From positions 1 to 50,707 of the forward strand of contig JAHHRI010000005.1 of NCBI GenBank assembly GCA_020025875.1: 50,707 nucleotides of DNA, read 5' to 3'. The position numbers and the translations under genes were made by a program. The DNA comes from Alphaproteobacteria bacterium. GTDB lineage: Bacteria; Pseudomonadota; Alphaproteobacteria; RF32; CAG-239. Every line of letters starts with the position of its first letter. Within the stretch, counting starts at the first letter, position 1. The notes below the pieces were generated by a model. It was not told the origin of the DNA. It was given only the letters and a program-made list of their open reading frames with translations, and did no database searches. Positions 7,644 through 16,919 of the stretch are shown here, piece by piece.

Positions 7644-8012
7644 ATGTTTAAAAAGCTTATTGGCGGTGAGCTCAGCTTAAAAGACACTTTCTGGAAGTTT
7701 GGCGTGTTGGGAATGCTGACCGTTCATCTGGTCGTAAAAATTTTAGGCACCATGCTCTATCACAAGCTGCGCGGGTTGACCATTCTCGGATACTACACAA
7801 CCCGCAAATACGGGCTGGAAACGTCAACGGTCATTCTTACCATTTTGTATTTCAGTTCGCTTTGCTTTCTGTTGTTTTACGCCGTTTCGATGGTGATCGG
7901 CACATGGCGGAGTTCTGCCGAATATAACCGCAGTCTGTGGTTTCGGCATTTGGCACGGATTTTTATGATTTTGATTGTGATGGTCGTTTTGAAAAATGAT
8001 TTAAACCTGTAA
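7644..8012 (+). CDS. Small membrane protein, unknown
   Basis: A 122-residue protein with a polar N-terminus (KKLIGGELSLKDTFW, about residues 3-17) and three hydrophobic stretches (about 20-38, 60-85 and 103-116). The start has an AGGACGAGG ribosome site 4-9 bases upstream. I think similar GELSLKDTFWKFG-type proteins occur in related genomes, but no function is known to me. It is followed 11 bp later by a small lipoprotein gene and then dnaE, all in one direction. Confidence 0.75.
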   Translation: MFKKLIGGELSLKDTFWKFGVLGMLTVHLVVKILGTMLYHKLRGLTILGYYTTRKYGLETSTVILTILYFSSLCFLLFYAVSMVIGTWRSSAEYNRSLWFRHLARIFMILIVMVVLKNDLNL

Positions 8013-8023
8013 AGGAAAAACGA

Positions 8024-8182
8024 ATGAAAAAAATAATTATGGCAGTATGCCTGCTTGCGCTTAGCGGTTGTGTCGCCGGTGAATTTTCCTCTGATCGGAA
8101 CCGGCTGCATGACATGAACAGCGATAAGGAAATTTGTGACAATCAGCCGGAGCGCTGCCTCAGCGGCGTTTCTGTCAGATAG
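8024..8182 (+). CDS. Small predicted lipoprotein (52 residues)
   Basis: A short gene with a typical lipoprotein signal: MKKII, then a hydrophobic stretch and the lipobox LSGC, giving a lipidated Cys at residue 16. The mature part is only about 37 residues, polar, with two more cysteines that could form a disulfide (CDNQPERC). AAAGG lies 8 bases before the ATG. It is sandwiched between a membrane protein gene (11 bp upstream) and dnaE (19 bp downstream), so it is probably cotranscribed with dnaE. It resembles the tiny lipoproteins that sit near essential genes in many Gram-negatives, but its function is unknown. Confidence 0.7.
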   Translation: MKKIIMAVCLLALSGCVAGEFSSDRNRLHDMNSDKEICDNQPERCLSGVSVR

Positions 8183-8201
8183 ATTTCGACAGGGAAAATA
8201 C

Positions 8202-11200
8202 ATGGAGCCGCAGTTTATTCATCTTCGCGTACATTCCGCCTATTCGTTGCTTGAAGGAGCGATGAAGGTACCGGCGTTGATGAACCGAGCTGCGGCAATG
8301 GGCTATCCCGCCATGGCGGTGACGGATACTGCCAATATGTTCGGCGCCAAGGCTTTTTCCGATTATGCGCCCAAAAACGGCATTAAGCCGATTTTGGGTA
8401 CTCAGATGTACATCCGCAACAGTGACGCCGACGATATTTTGAAGTCTAAGGGAAAAACCGTAGAGCCGGACAAAATTGTCCTTTTGGTTAAAAATGCCGA
8501 AGGCTATGCCAACATTGCCAAGTTGATGAAAATAGCTTATCTTGGTGAAAAAAACTTTGCCGAAAAGCCCCAGATTCGCCTGTCCGATCTGAAAGACATG
8601 GGCGGCGGATTGATTGCGCTGACTGCCGGAGCAGACGGCACCGTCGGACGCTTGCTGTTGGAAAACAGACCGGAAGACGCCACGGCTTTTTTGCTGGAAC
8701 TAAAAGAGATATTCGGCGATCGGTTGTATATGGAAATTTCCCGTATAGGGTTTGAAAAAGAAGCCAAAACCGAAAATGCGTTTATAGATTTGGCATACCA
8801 ATACAATATTCCGTTGGTGGCGACCAACGAGGCTTTTTTCTTCGACACCGATATGTACGAAGCGCACGATGCGCTGGTCTGTATAGCTCAGGGCGAATAT
8901 GTGGCAAACGACAACAGGGCAAAATATTCGCCCAACCAACGTTTGAAAACACCTGCCGAAATGGTGGCGTTGTTTGCCGATCTGCCGGAGGCGGTAGCCA
9001 ACACCGTCAATATTGCCAAGCGGTGCAATTATGTCTTGCAGTATGTTGATCCGCTGTTGCCGATTTTTGAGTGTCCGGAAGGCAAAACCCAGAACGAATA
9101 TCTGCGAGAAGAAGCCTATAAGGGGCTTGCTCACAAAATGGAAACACAGGTCTATTTTGAAGGCATGACCGCAGAAGAGAAAAAAGAGCTGGACGAACGT
9201 TATTTTGCCCGATTGGATTATGAATTGAGCATCATCGAAAAAATGGGCTTTGCCGGATATTTCCTGATCGTGTCGGACTTTATCCGTTGGTCAAAGACGC
9301 ATGGCGTGCCCGTTGGTCCGGGGCGCGGTTCGGGGGCCGGTTCCATTGTGGCTTGGTCAATTCAGGTAACGGAGCTCGATCCGTTGAAACTGGATTTGCT
9401 GTTTGAGCGTTTCTTAAATCCGGAACGTATTAATATGCCCGATTTTGACGTCGACTTTTGTCAGGAAAATCGGTACAAAACGATCGAATATGTACAAAAC
9501 AAATACGGCTTTGACCATGTGGCGCAAATTATCACTTATGGAAAGTTGCAATCCAAGGCGGTTATTCGTGATGTCGCGCGGGTTTTGCAAATGCCCTATT
9601 CGCAGGCCGACCGGATCAGTAAAATGATTCCGCCGCCGGTGCAGGGCGTGCAGCCTAGTTTGAAAGAGTCTTTGGAGCAGGTTGCCGAACTGGAAGAAAT
9701 GCGCCGCAACGATCCGCAAATCAACAAACTGTTTGACATTGCAATGAAGCTGGAAGGGCTTTACCGCCACACCGGCGTACACGCCGCCGGCGTTGTGATC
9801 GGTGATCGGCCGCTAGACAAGTTGGTGCCGCTTTATAAAGATCCGAAAGCCGATATGCCGGTTACTCAGTATGATATGAAATATATCGAATCAACCGGTT
9901 TGATCAAATTTGACTTTCTCGGCTTAAAAACTTTAACCACGATCAAACGGGCGACAGATTTGGTAAAAGCCAACCACGGAGTTGAGCTGGATATGAGCAC
10001 GGTGCCGCTTGACGACAAGGAAACTTATGCGCTTTTGCAAAAAGGGGATACCGCCGGCGTGTTTCAGTTTGAATCGGCGGGCATGAAAGACGTGCACAAG
10101 CAGATCAAGCCCGACCGTTTTGAAGATTTGATCGCTATCGTGTCGCTTTATCGACCGGGGCCGATGGACAACATTCCGAGCTACATCAAGCGCAAGCACG
10201 GGGAAGAAGAAATTACATATCTGCACCCGAAGCTGGAGCCGATTTTAAAAAATACCTACGGCATTATGATCTATCAAGAGCAAGTGATGAAGATTGCTCA
10301 GGAACTGGCAGGTTATACTTTGGGCGGTGCCGATAAACTGCGTAAAGCGATGGGAAAAAAGATTAAGGAGGAAATGGTCAAACACCGCAGCATTTTCGTC
10401 GACGGAGCCGTTGAACGCGGAATTGAGCGTGACACGGCAACCAGTATTTTTGATCAGATGGAAAAGTTTGCCTCCTACGGTTTTAACAAATCTCATGCCG
10501 CCGCCTATTCGCTGATATCCTACCAAACGGCTTATCTTAAGGCGCATTATCCGGTCGAATTTATGAGCGCAACCATGAGTCTGGATATTACCAATACCGA
10601 CAAGCTGCAGTTTTTTAAAGACGAATGTCGGCGGATGGGTATTATCGTGTTGCCGCCGGATGTAAACAAATCCGGATACGACTTTATGGTGGAAGATGGT
10701 AAAATTCGCTATGCTCTGACAGCCGTCAAAGGGGTGGGCGAAGCCAACATGAAAGCTCTGGTCGCCGAACGGGAACGCGGCGGTTTGTATAAAGACATTT
10801 CCGACTTTGTGCACCGGATTGACATCAAACACACAAACCGCAAACAGTTGGAACAGCTGGTCAAATCCGGCGCGTTTGATTGTTTGGACAAGAACCGCAA
10901 ACGCTTGTTTGTCAATATTGACAATATTATCCAGCACATCAGTTCGTCTACCGAGCTAAAAACCAGCAACCAGTCGTCTCTTTTCGGCAGCGAAGAAATG
11001 CAGGCTCAAATCAAGCTGAAGGACGAGCCCGATTGGGTTGAGCTGGAAAAATTGCAGCATGAGGCGGAAGCGGTGGGCTTTTATCTTTCCGCCCATCCGC
11101 TGGACAGTTATCGTGACGGTATGGAAAAACTTGGCGTTAAGAGCTGCAGTGAGGTGTTCCGCCATATTCAAGTGGGCGACGTGATCCGTGCCAAGTTGGC

Positions 11201-11672
11201 AGGTTGCGTCAACAGCTTTAAGAAAAAAATTTCTCAAAAGGGCAGTCACTTTGCCTTTTTGGAGCTTTCAGATGCTTCGGGAGCGTTTGAAGGTATTTTG
11301 TTTTCGGAAACATTGCAGCGTTGCGAAGATATCATCAATTCCGGCTTGCCGCTCTTGGCTAACGTGACAATCGAAAAGCAGACGGAAGACACCAACCCGC
11401 GGGTGATGATCAGCCATATCGAAACTTTGGACAGGGCGATTGCAAATGTAGCCAGCGCTATTGTTATCAGTATTAACAATATGGTGGCGGTTAAGCCCGT
11501 GAAAGAGGTTTTGAGCAGGGATAAAAAAGGCTCAAACGCAATATATATTAAACCCGATAACGATGAATGGGACATTACGATCAAGCTGTCGGGAGGATAT
11601 GCCTTTACCAGCGGCAACATCATCTCGCAGCTGAAAGCAATTCCCGGCGTCTCAGCAGTAAAGGAAATCTGA
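8202..11672 (+). CDS. dnaE: DNA polymerase III subunit alpha
   Basis: The replicative DNA polymerase, 1156 residues, essentially the same length as E. coli DnaE (1160). It has an N-terminal PHP domain (HLRVHSAYSLLEGA and following), the polymerase palm with catalytic motif PDFDVDF at residues 413-419 (Asp416 and Asp418 aligned to E. coli D401 and D403), a GPGRGSGAGS loop, tandem helix-hairpin-helix, and a C-terminal OB fold (about 980-1080). The ATG at 8202 has AGGG 7 bases upstream; an earlier ATG (8136) would overlap the lipoprotein gene. It acts in the cytoplasm in the Pol III holoenzyme. The next gene starts 1 bp after its stop. Confidence 0.97.
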   Translation: MEPQFIHLRVHSAYSLLEGAMKVPALMNRAAAMGYPAMAVTDTANMFGAKAFSDYAPKNGIKPILGTQMYIRNSDADDILKSKGKTVEPDKIVLLVKNAEGYANIAKLMKIAYLGEKNFAEKPQIRLSDLKDMGGGLIALTAGADGTVGRLLLENRPEDATAFLLELKEIFGDRLYMEISRIGFEKEAKTENAFIDLAYQYNIPLVATNEAFFFDTDMYEAHDALVCIAQGEYVANDNRAKYSPNQRLKTPAEMVALFADLPEAVANTVNIAKRCNYVLQYVDPLLPIFECPEGKTQNEYLREEAYKGLAHKMETQVYFEGMTAEEKKELDERYFARLDYELSIIEKMGFAGYFLIVSDFIRWSKTHGVPVGPGRGSGAGSIVAWSIQVTELDPLKLDLLFERFLNPERINMPDFDVDFCQENRYKTIEYVQNKYGFDHVAQIITYGKLQSKAVIRDVARVLQMPYSQADRISKMIPPPVQGVQPSLKESLEQVAELEEMRRNDPQINKLFDIAMKLEGLYRHTGVHAAGVVIGDRPLDKLVPLYKDPKADMPVTQYDMKYIESTGLIKFDFLGLKTLTTIKRATDLVKANHGVELDMSTVPLDDKETYALLQKGDTAGVFQFESAGMKDVHKQIKPDRFEDLIAIVSLYRPGPMDNIPSYIKRKHGEEEITYLHPKLEPILKNTYGIMIYQEQVMKIAQELAGYTLGGADKLRKAMGKKIKEEMVKHRSIFVDGAVERGIERDTATSIFDQMEKFASYGFNKSHAAAYSLISYQTAYLKAHYPVEFMSATMSLDITNTDKLQFFKDECRRMGIIVLPPDVNKSGYDFMVEDGKIRYALTAVKGVGEANMKALVAERERGGLYKDISDFVHRIDIKHTNRKQLEQLVKSGAFDCLDKNRKRLFVNIDNIIQHISSSTELKTSNQSSLFGSEEMQAQIKLKDEPDWVELEKLQHEAEAVGFYLSAHPLDSYRDGMEKLGVKSCSEVFRHIQVGDVIRAKLAGCVNSFKKKISQKGSHFAFLELSDASGAFEGILFSETLQRCEDIINSGLPLLANVTIEKQTEDTNPRVMISHIETLDRAIANVASAIVISINNMVAVKPVKEVLSRDKKGSNAIYIKPDNDEWDITIKLSGGYAFTSGNIISQLKAIPGVSAVKEI

Positions 11673-11673
11673 C

Positions 11674-12573
11674 ATGATGAAGAAAATAGGCGGCAAAGTT
11701 CTCGCAAAACTGAAAAGCATCGGCAGTGTTGAATTTTTAGACGACCGTTCCGAAAACCGGATCAGTATTCCCTTTTGGGAGATGAGCTTTTTACCGATCG
11801 GCATTCTCATATATCATTTTCGGCGTTTTTTGGTTTTGAGTTTTGCCTATGCTCTGCCGATTACCGTTTTGGCTTTTTCAACGCAGTTGAGCTATGTTTG
11901 CGGTTTGGCAGAATGGAATACGAACCCTTATTTCTCTTGTCAGGCTTCGTTGGCGCTGTACATCACTTTTTTCTTGCTTCGCTTTTTGATTGTCGCCGTT
12001 TTTCTGAAAACATGGTATAAGACAGCCATCTGCGGAGAAAAACTGAATATACGGGAAATGTTCATCATTTCTGCGCAAGATTGGAAGTTGTTTGGCGGTA
12101 TATTGGTCATCATCGGCTTTTTCTTGCTGCCGTTTGTCTCCCTTTATGTTCTAAGTGTGCGTGTGCCCAATCCCGATTGGCGGATAGAGAGTCTGTTTTT
12201 TGCCGTTGCTTCGTCGGGTTTTTGGCTGCCGTTTTTGGCGTTGCGCTTTCTGGCGGTTTATGCTTTTGTTTTGGGTGGAGAAAAACGCCCGCCGTTGAAA
12301 TTGTTTTGGCGGCGAACCGTTGACAACACTTTGAAAATCATTCTGGCGCTGACACTTATTATTGCGCTCAACGCCATTGTTTTTCTAAATTATAATTTGC
12401 TGGCGGTTTCTGTTATCAGACATTCCTTTGTTGTCAGCGCCGTGATCTGCGATCTGGTTTACAATATGCTGTTTCTGTTGATGGTTTCAAGCCTTGCCGC
12501 GTTTGCCATTGTGCAACGGGCGGTGCTGTTTTCGTGGTACGCACAAGACGATACCGGCGAAAAACAAGAATAA
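11674..12573 (+). CDS. Polytopic membrane protein, unknown
   Basis: A 299-residue protein with a charged N-terminus of about 30 residues and six or seven hydrophobic helices between residues about 35 and 290, ending in a polar tail (DDTGEKQE). No transporter or enzyme motif is recognised. Its start is separated from dnaE's TGA by one base (tgaCatg), so translation is probably coupled. Two adjacent ATG codons exist (11674 and 11677); the first is closer to the GGAAATC upstream. It is followed by a clear terminator at 12623-12661, marking the end of the dnaE transcription unit. Confidence 0.75.
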   Translation: MMKKIGGKVLAKLKSIGSVEFLDDRSENRISIPFWEMSFLPIGILIYHFRRFLVLSFAYALPITVLAFSTQLSYVCGLAEWNTNPYFSCQASLALYITFFLLRFLIVAVFLKTWYKTAICGEKLNIREMFIISAQDWKLFGGILVIIGFFLLPFVSLYVLSVRVPNPDWRIESLFFAVASSGFWLPFLALRFLAVYAFVLGGEKRPPLKLFWRRTVDNTLKIILALTLIIALNAIVFLNYNLLAVSVIRHSFVVSAVICDLVYNMLFLLMVSSLAAFAIVQRAVLFSWYAQDDTGEKQE

Positions 12574-12622
12574 TTTATTTTCGGAGTTTTGCTTTTTTGT
12601 TAAAAGCGGAAGAAACCAGCCC

Positions 12623-12661
12623 ATATCCTCTTTGATGTTGATCAAAGGGGATATTTTTTTG
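12623..12661 (+). terminator. Rho-independent terminator of the dnaE unit
   Basis: ATATCCTCTTTGAT (12623-12636) pairs with ATCAAAGGGGATAT (12641-12654), with one G-T wobble and a 4-base loop, followed by eight T on the plus strand. Confidence 0.85.
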
Positions 12662-12874
12662 TCTCAAACAAAGGCAGATAAAATGAAGAGAAGAAAGCCC
12701 GTCATGGCTCAGGGCTGGCAAGGCGAGCTTCCGGCAAGAAAAAACAGCCAAGTAAAAAAGCCGTTGAGCTCATGGTAAGCATTGGCGCCACCGCTCAAGA
12801 AGCAGGGGAAAGAAAACCGCCTGCTCCTTGGGTGTCGTGCAGAAAATTTTCTGCTGACATATACGGCTTGTAGA
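12662..12874. other. Convergent intergenic region
   Basis: Between the dnaE terminator and the 3' end of glgP. A 31-codon plus-strand frame from 12682 has a weak AGGCAG upstream but no other support. Palindromes occur at about 12801-12825 (agcagg and cctgct) and 12839-12854 (gcagaaaattttctgc); either may help end glgP transcription, though neither has a strong T-run. No gene is called. Confidence 0.5.
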
Positions 12875-15349
12875 TTATTCCGCTACCGGTTTTATGTGCC
12901 AGATTTTTTCGGCATATTCCATTACCGCACGATCGCTGGAAAAGCGACCGATGCGGGCAACGTTTCTGATGGCCATCTTAACCCATTTTTCGCGGTTGAT
13001 ATAATCTCGCTCCGCACGATGCAACGCCTGATTAAATTCTGCCAAATCCGCAAGCACCATATAGTAGTCGCGCGATAACAGTTCTTCGTAAATCATCTTA
13101 AACAGCAAAACATATTCTTTTTCGCAGAACATATTGGAGTTGAGCGAATTCATAATTCTTTTGATGTAGTCCGAACGGTCATACACTTCGTGCGGCTTGT
13201 AGGAGTTGTTTTTGTGCATTTCGGCAATTTGTTCTTCCCTAAGACCGAACAGATAGAAGTTGTCTTCGCCGACCGCCTCTCTGATTTCAATGTTGGCGCC
13301 GTCATAAGTGCCTACCGTCAGTGCTCCGTTTAGGGCAAATTTCATATTGCCGGTACCCGATGCCTCAAAACCTGCCGTTGAATTTTGGATGCTGATGTCG
13401 GCGGCAGGGATCAGCAGCTCTGCCAAAGAAACTTTATAGTCGGGTACAAAAACAACCTTAATTTTGTCGTTGACGCGCGGATCATTGTTGACCACTTGCG
13501 CCACATTGTTGATCAATTTGATGATCAGTTTGGCAAAGTTATATGACGGTGCGGCCTTGCCTGCAAAAATGTAGGTTTTCGGGCAGGGCGGCACGGTGTT
13601 GTCTTTGATAATGGCCAGATAGTCGCCGATAACTTGGAGAATGGTCATCAACTGGCGTTTATATTCGTGTATGCGTTTGGCTTGCACAATGAAAATACTT
13701 TCGCTGTCAACCGCCACGCCGGTTGTTTTGAAAATCTTTTTTGCCAAACGTTCTTTGTTTTCTTTTTTAATTTTCATAAAATCGGAAACAAATTCGGGCT
13801 GGTCGACAAAGTCTTCAATTTGCTGCAAAAGATCAAGGTCGGTGATCCACTCGTTGCCGATTTTGGAGGAGATAAGGTTTGCCAGCGGCGTGTTGGCATG
13901 ATACAGCCAGCGTCTGGGTGTGATGCCGTTGGTTACGTTGATAAACTTTTCCGGCCACAGTTCAAAAAATTCCGGCACCAGATGATGTTTCAACAGTTCG
14001 GAATGGATTTTGGCAACACCGTTCACCTTAAAAGAACCGACGATCGAAAGGTTTGCCATGCGTATGATCTGGTTGCTGCCGTCGCCGGAAACAATCGAAA
14101 CCTTGCCCAGTTTGTCCGATCGATTATCGAATTTGATTTTGGCAAATTCGATAAAACGGCGGTTGATTTCATAAATAATCTGCAAGTGTCGCGGCAACAT
14201 TCTTCCCAACATCCATGCCGGCCAAACTTCCAGCGCTTCGGGCAACAGGGTGTGGTTGGTGTAGGCAAAGATTTTGGTGGTTACTTCCCATGCGGTGTTC
14301 CACGATTGTCCGTAAACGTCGATCAGTTGGTGCATCATCTCCGGAATGGCCAATGCCGGATGGGTGTCGTTTAGCTGAATACAGATATATTCCGGCATTC
14401 TGTGAAAGTCATTGCTTTTTTCCATAAAGCGGCGAATGATGTCCTGAATGGCGCAGGAAACGAAAAAGTATTGTTGTTTCAATCGTAATTCTCTGCCCGA
14501 TTCGATACTGTCGGAAGGGTATAATACTTTGGAGATGGTTTCGTTTTCGATTTTGTCTTTCAAGGCATCGATATATCCGCCTTTGTTAAAAACGTTGATG
14601 TCGAGCTGTTCGTCACCTTCGGCGGAAAACAGCCGCAGGTAGTTGACCGATTTGCCGTTGTAGCCGACGACGGGAAAATCAAACGGAATGCCGTAAATGT
14701 GGGCGGAATTCTTCCATATAAACATAGGTTCGCCGTTGGCGGCATATTGTGTTTCCACCTCGCCGTACATGGGGATGGAAATGCGCCGATCCGGACGGGC
14801 AAACTGCCATGGCGAGTCCTCTCCTTTCCAGCTGTCTGCCATTTCTACTTGGTAGCCGTTTTCAAATTTTTGCTTAAACAATCCGTATTCGTAGTTAATG
14901 CCGTATCCAAACCCCGGAATGCCGAGCGATGCGATCGAGTCCAGATAACAAGCCGCCAACCGTCCGAGACCGCCGTTGCCAAGAGCCGGATCATATTCGG
15001 TATCAAAAATTTCTTCCAGCGATTCCCACGGCCAACCGTCTATTTTGATATTTTTTAAAATGTTGAACAGACCTAAGTTGTGCAGATTGTTTTCAAGCGA
15101 ACGTCCGATCAAATATTCGATGGACAGGTAGTAAACTCGTTTGGAGTTGGCTTTGTTGTAGCGGGCGATTGTCTGATACATCCGATCCATGGCAAACTCT
15201 CTTACCGCAAGAGAAATAACTTTCAGCGCTTCTTCTTTGCTGATTTCGCAGGTGCGCTTGCCGATGAAATATTTGGTGTAATGTTCGATTGAAAGTTTCA
15301 GTCTGGCTTTGTCGATTTCATTTAATATAACCGAATTTTCCTTCACCAT
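12875..15349 (-). CDS. glgP: Glycogen/alpha-glucan phosphorylase
   Basis: An 824-residue enzyme of glycosyltransferase family 35, the usual length. It releases glucose-1-phosphate from alpha-1,4-glucan ends using pyridoxal phosphate. Key motifs are the N-terminal NGGLGRLAAC (about residues 110-119), the NVTNGITPRRW segment, and the C-terminal EASGTGNMKFALNGA, whose Lys would bind the cofactor. The ATG at 15349 has AGGAG 5 bases upstream; the longer frame to 15400 adds 17 residues without a ribosome site. It is transcribed alone, divergent from tolC, away from the glgB-glgX-malQ operon at 30-36 kb with which it should act. Confidence 0.95.
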   Translation of the reverse strand: MVKENSVILNEIDKARLKLSIEHYTKYFIGKRTCEISKEEALKVISLAVREFAMDRMYQTIARYNKANSKRVYYLSIEYLIGRSLENNLHNLGLFNILKNIKIDGWPWESLEEIFDTEYDPALGNGGLGRLAACYLDSIASLGIPGFGYGINYEYGLFKQKFENGYQVEMADSWKGEDSPWQFARPDRRISIPMYGEVETQYAANGEPMFIWKNSAHIYGIPFDFPVVGYNGKSVNYLRLFSAEGDEQLDINVFNKGGYIDALKDKIENETISKVLYPSDSIESGRELRLKQQYFFVSCAIQDIIRRFMEKSNDFHRMPEYICIQLNDTHPALAIPEMMHQLIDVYGQSWNTAWEVTTKIFAYTNHTLLPEALEVWPAWMLGRMLPRHLQIIYEINRRFIEFAKIKFDNRSDKLGKVSIVSGDGSNQIIRMANLSIVGSFKVNGVAKIHSELLKHHLVPEFFELWPEKFINVTNGITPRRWLYHANTPLANLISSKIGNEWITDLDLLQQIEDFVDQPEFVSDFMKIKKENKERLAKKIFKTTGVAVDSESIFIVQAKRIHEYKRQLMTILQVIGDYLAIIKDNTVPPCPKTYIFAGKAAPSYNFAKLIIKLINNVAQVVNNDPRVNDKIKVVFVPDYKVSLAELLIPAADISIQNSTAGFEASGTGNMKFALNGALTVGTYDGANIEIREAVGEDNFYLFGLREEQIAEMHKNNSYKPHEVYDRSDYIKRIMNSLNSNMFCEKEYVLLFKMIYEELLSRDYYMVLADLAEFNQALHRAERDYINREKWVKMAIRNVARIGRFSSDRAVMEYAEKIWHIKPVAE

Positions 15350-15482
15350 TTTGTCTCCTGTTCCTGATAATATGGGTTTGTCTGAGAGCATACGCGTCAA
15401 TTGTTTGAAATATCGTTAACAAATCGGATATTTTATCTCTTTCTTTTGTGCTGCCTATTGTTTTTACAATAAAACATTTTAA

Positions 15483-15510
15483 TTGCATTCGGTGAAAAAT
15501 AGAATATAAT
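15483..15510 (+). promoter_or_regulatory. Sigma-70 promoter of tolC
   Basis: TTGCAT (15483-15488) and a perfect TATAAT (15505-15510) are 16 bp apart, about 33 bp before the tolC ATG. Confidence 0.8.
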
Positions 15511-15543
15511 CAGCAAAGCGAAAGTTAAAAGAGGTAACAAAGA

Positions 15544-16905
15544 ATGAAAAGATATTTTGCATCGGTTTTGATGAGCGGCGTTTTGTTGTGTGCTCCCGTT
15601 CGGGCGGAAACAATTTTTGAAGCTTTGGGAGAAGCCTACAACAGCAATCCGGATTTGCAGGCGCGGCGGGCTTATTTGCGCGCGGTTGATGAAAATGTGT
15701 CGATTGCCAAATCCGGTTTTCGTCCCAGTATAGATTTAATCGGCGGATATGCCGACACGCGTAACAATAACGATCGCAACAACAACGATGACGGAAGCCG
15801 CGCTTCCTCGGTCGGCGCAAAAATCACGCAGCCGCTGTTTAACGGTTTGTCAACCTACAACTCGGTCAAAGCGGCAGACAGCAGCGTTCGCGCGGAACAG
15901 TACAATTTATCCAATTATGAACAGGCTGTTTTTTTGAGTGCGTCCGAAGCTTATCTCAATGTTGTCCGCGATGCGGCAATAGCGGATCTCCAAAAGAGCA
16001 ACGAAAAACTTTTGAAAAAACAGCTGGACGAAACGACCGAACGTTTTAATGTCGGCGAACTGACACGCACCGATGTGGCGCAGGCCAGATCAAGCCTTTC
16101 GCAGGCAACGGCCAGCCGTATCAGCGCGGAGGGAAGTTTGCAGGTTTCCCGCGCTGTTTACAAACAGGTTATCGGTAAACAGCCGCAAAATTTAAATGAA
16201 CCCGACAATATTCACGAATTTTTGCCGGCAACTTTTGATCAGGCTCTGTCTTACGCAAAGGGCAACAACTATGAGGTTTTGGCGGCCAAACGCGCGCTTG
16301 AAGCCAGCGAATATGCCGTTAAGGTCAACTACGGCGCACTGCTGCCGCAGGTTGTCGCTACCGGCGAAGTGGCACAGGTCAAAAATGATCCCAAGCACAG
16401 TGGCTTAAACGACAGCACCGTAGACAGTGTCGAGTTTGGTATCAATATGACCATTCCGCTCTACGATGCCGGTGAAAACCGCGCCAAAATTCGCCAAAGC
16501 AAATATGCCAAATGGCAAGCTCACGAACAGGTTTTGAGTGCCGAGCGGGCAGCTGTTTCGGACATCACCAGCTATTGGGAGTCGATGGTGGCCAACGAGG
16601 CCATGATCAAAGCTTTGCAAGATCGGGTTAAGGCCAATGAAATAGCTCTGGACGGTGTCAGAAAAGAAGAAGCACTCGGCAACCGTACGGTTTTAGACGT
16701 GCTGAACGCTTTTCAGCTGTTGTTGGATTCTAAGGTTGAGGTGGTTAAAGCAAGACGCGAGTATTATCTGTCGGCCATGAGAGTGATGCAGGCAATGGGC
16801 AAGCTGACGGCAGAAAACTTAAAGCTTGATGTGAAACTATATCATCCTAAAGAACATTACAAAGAAACCCGAGGGAAATGGCTGTCTTTGTCGGCAGATG
16901 ACTAA
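15544..16905 (+). CDS. tolC: TolC-family outer membrane efflux/secretion channel
   Basis: A 453-residue outer membrane factor with an N-terminal signal peptide (about 21 residues, ending APVRA). Mature residues start with ETIFEALGEAY, typical of alphaproteobacterial TolC, followed by the duplicated helical and beta pattern of the family; ITQPLFNG (about 92-99) and MTIPLYDAGEN (about 302-312) mark the two beta repeats. The trimeric channel connects inner-membrane transporters, such as type I exporters or RND pumps, to the outside. GAGG stands 10 bases before the ATG. It is followed by popZ at 14 bp; no pump genes are adjacent, as is usual for a shared TolC. The last 25 residues are basic and polar. 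Confidence 0.93.
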   Translation: MKRYFASVLMSGVLLCAPVRAETIFEALGEAYNSNPDLQARRAYLRAVDENVSIAKSGFRPSIDLIGGYADTRNNNDRNNNDDGSRASSVGAKITQPLFNGLSTYNSVKAADSSVRAEQYNLSNYEQAVFLSASEAYLNVVRDAAIADLQKSNEKLLKKQLDETTERFNVGELTRTDVAQARSSLSQATASRISAEGSLQVSRAVYKQVIGKQPQNLNEPDNIHEFLPATFDQALSYAKGNNYEVLAAKRALEASEYAVKVNYGALLPQVVATGEVAQVKNDPKHSGLNDSTVDSVEFGINMTIPLYDAGENRAKIRQSKYAKWQAHEQVLSAERAAVSDITSYWESMVANEAMIKALQDRVKANEIALDGVRKEEALGNRTVLDVLNAFQLLLDSKVEVVKARREYYLSAMRVMQAMGKLTAENLKLDVKLYHPKEHYKETRGKWLSLSADD

Positions 16906-16919
16906 CACAGGAAAAAAAT

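Noticed and set aside
12682..12777. 31-codon small gene after the dnaE terminator
   Set aside because: Only a weak AGGCAG upstream and no promoter; no conserved features.
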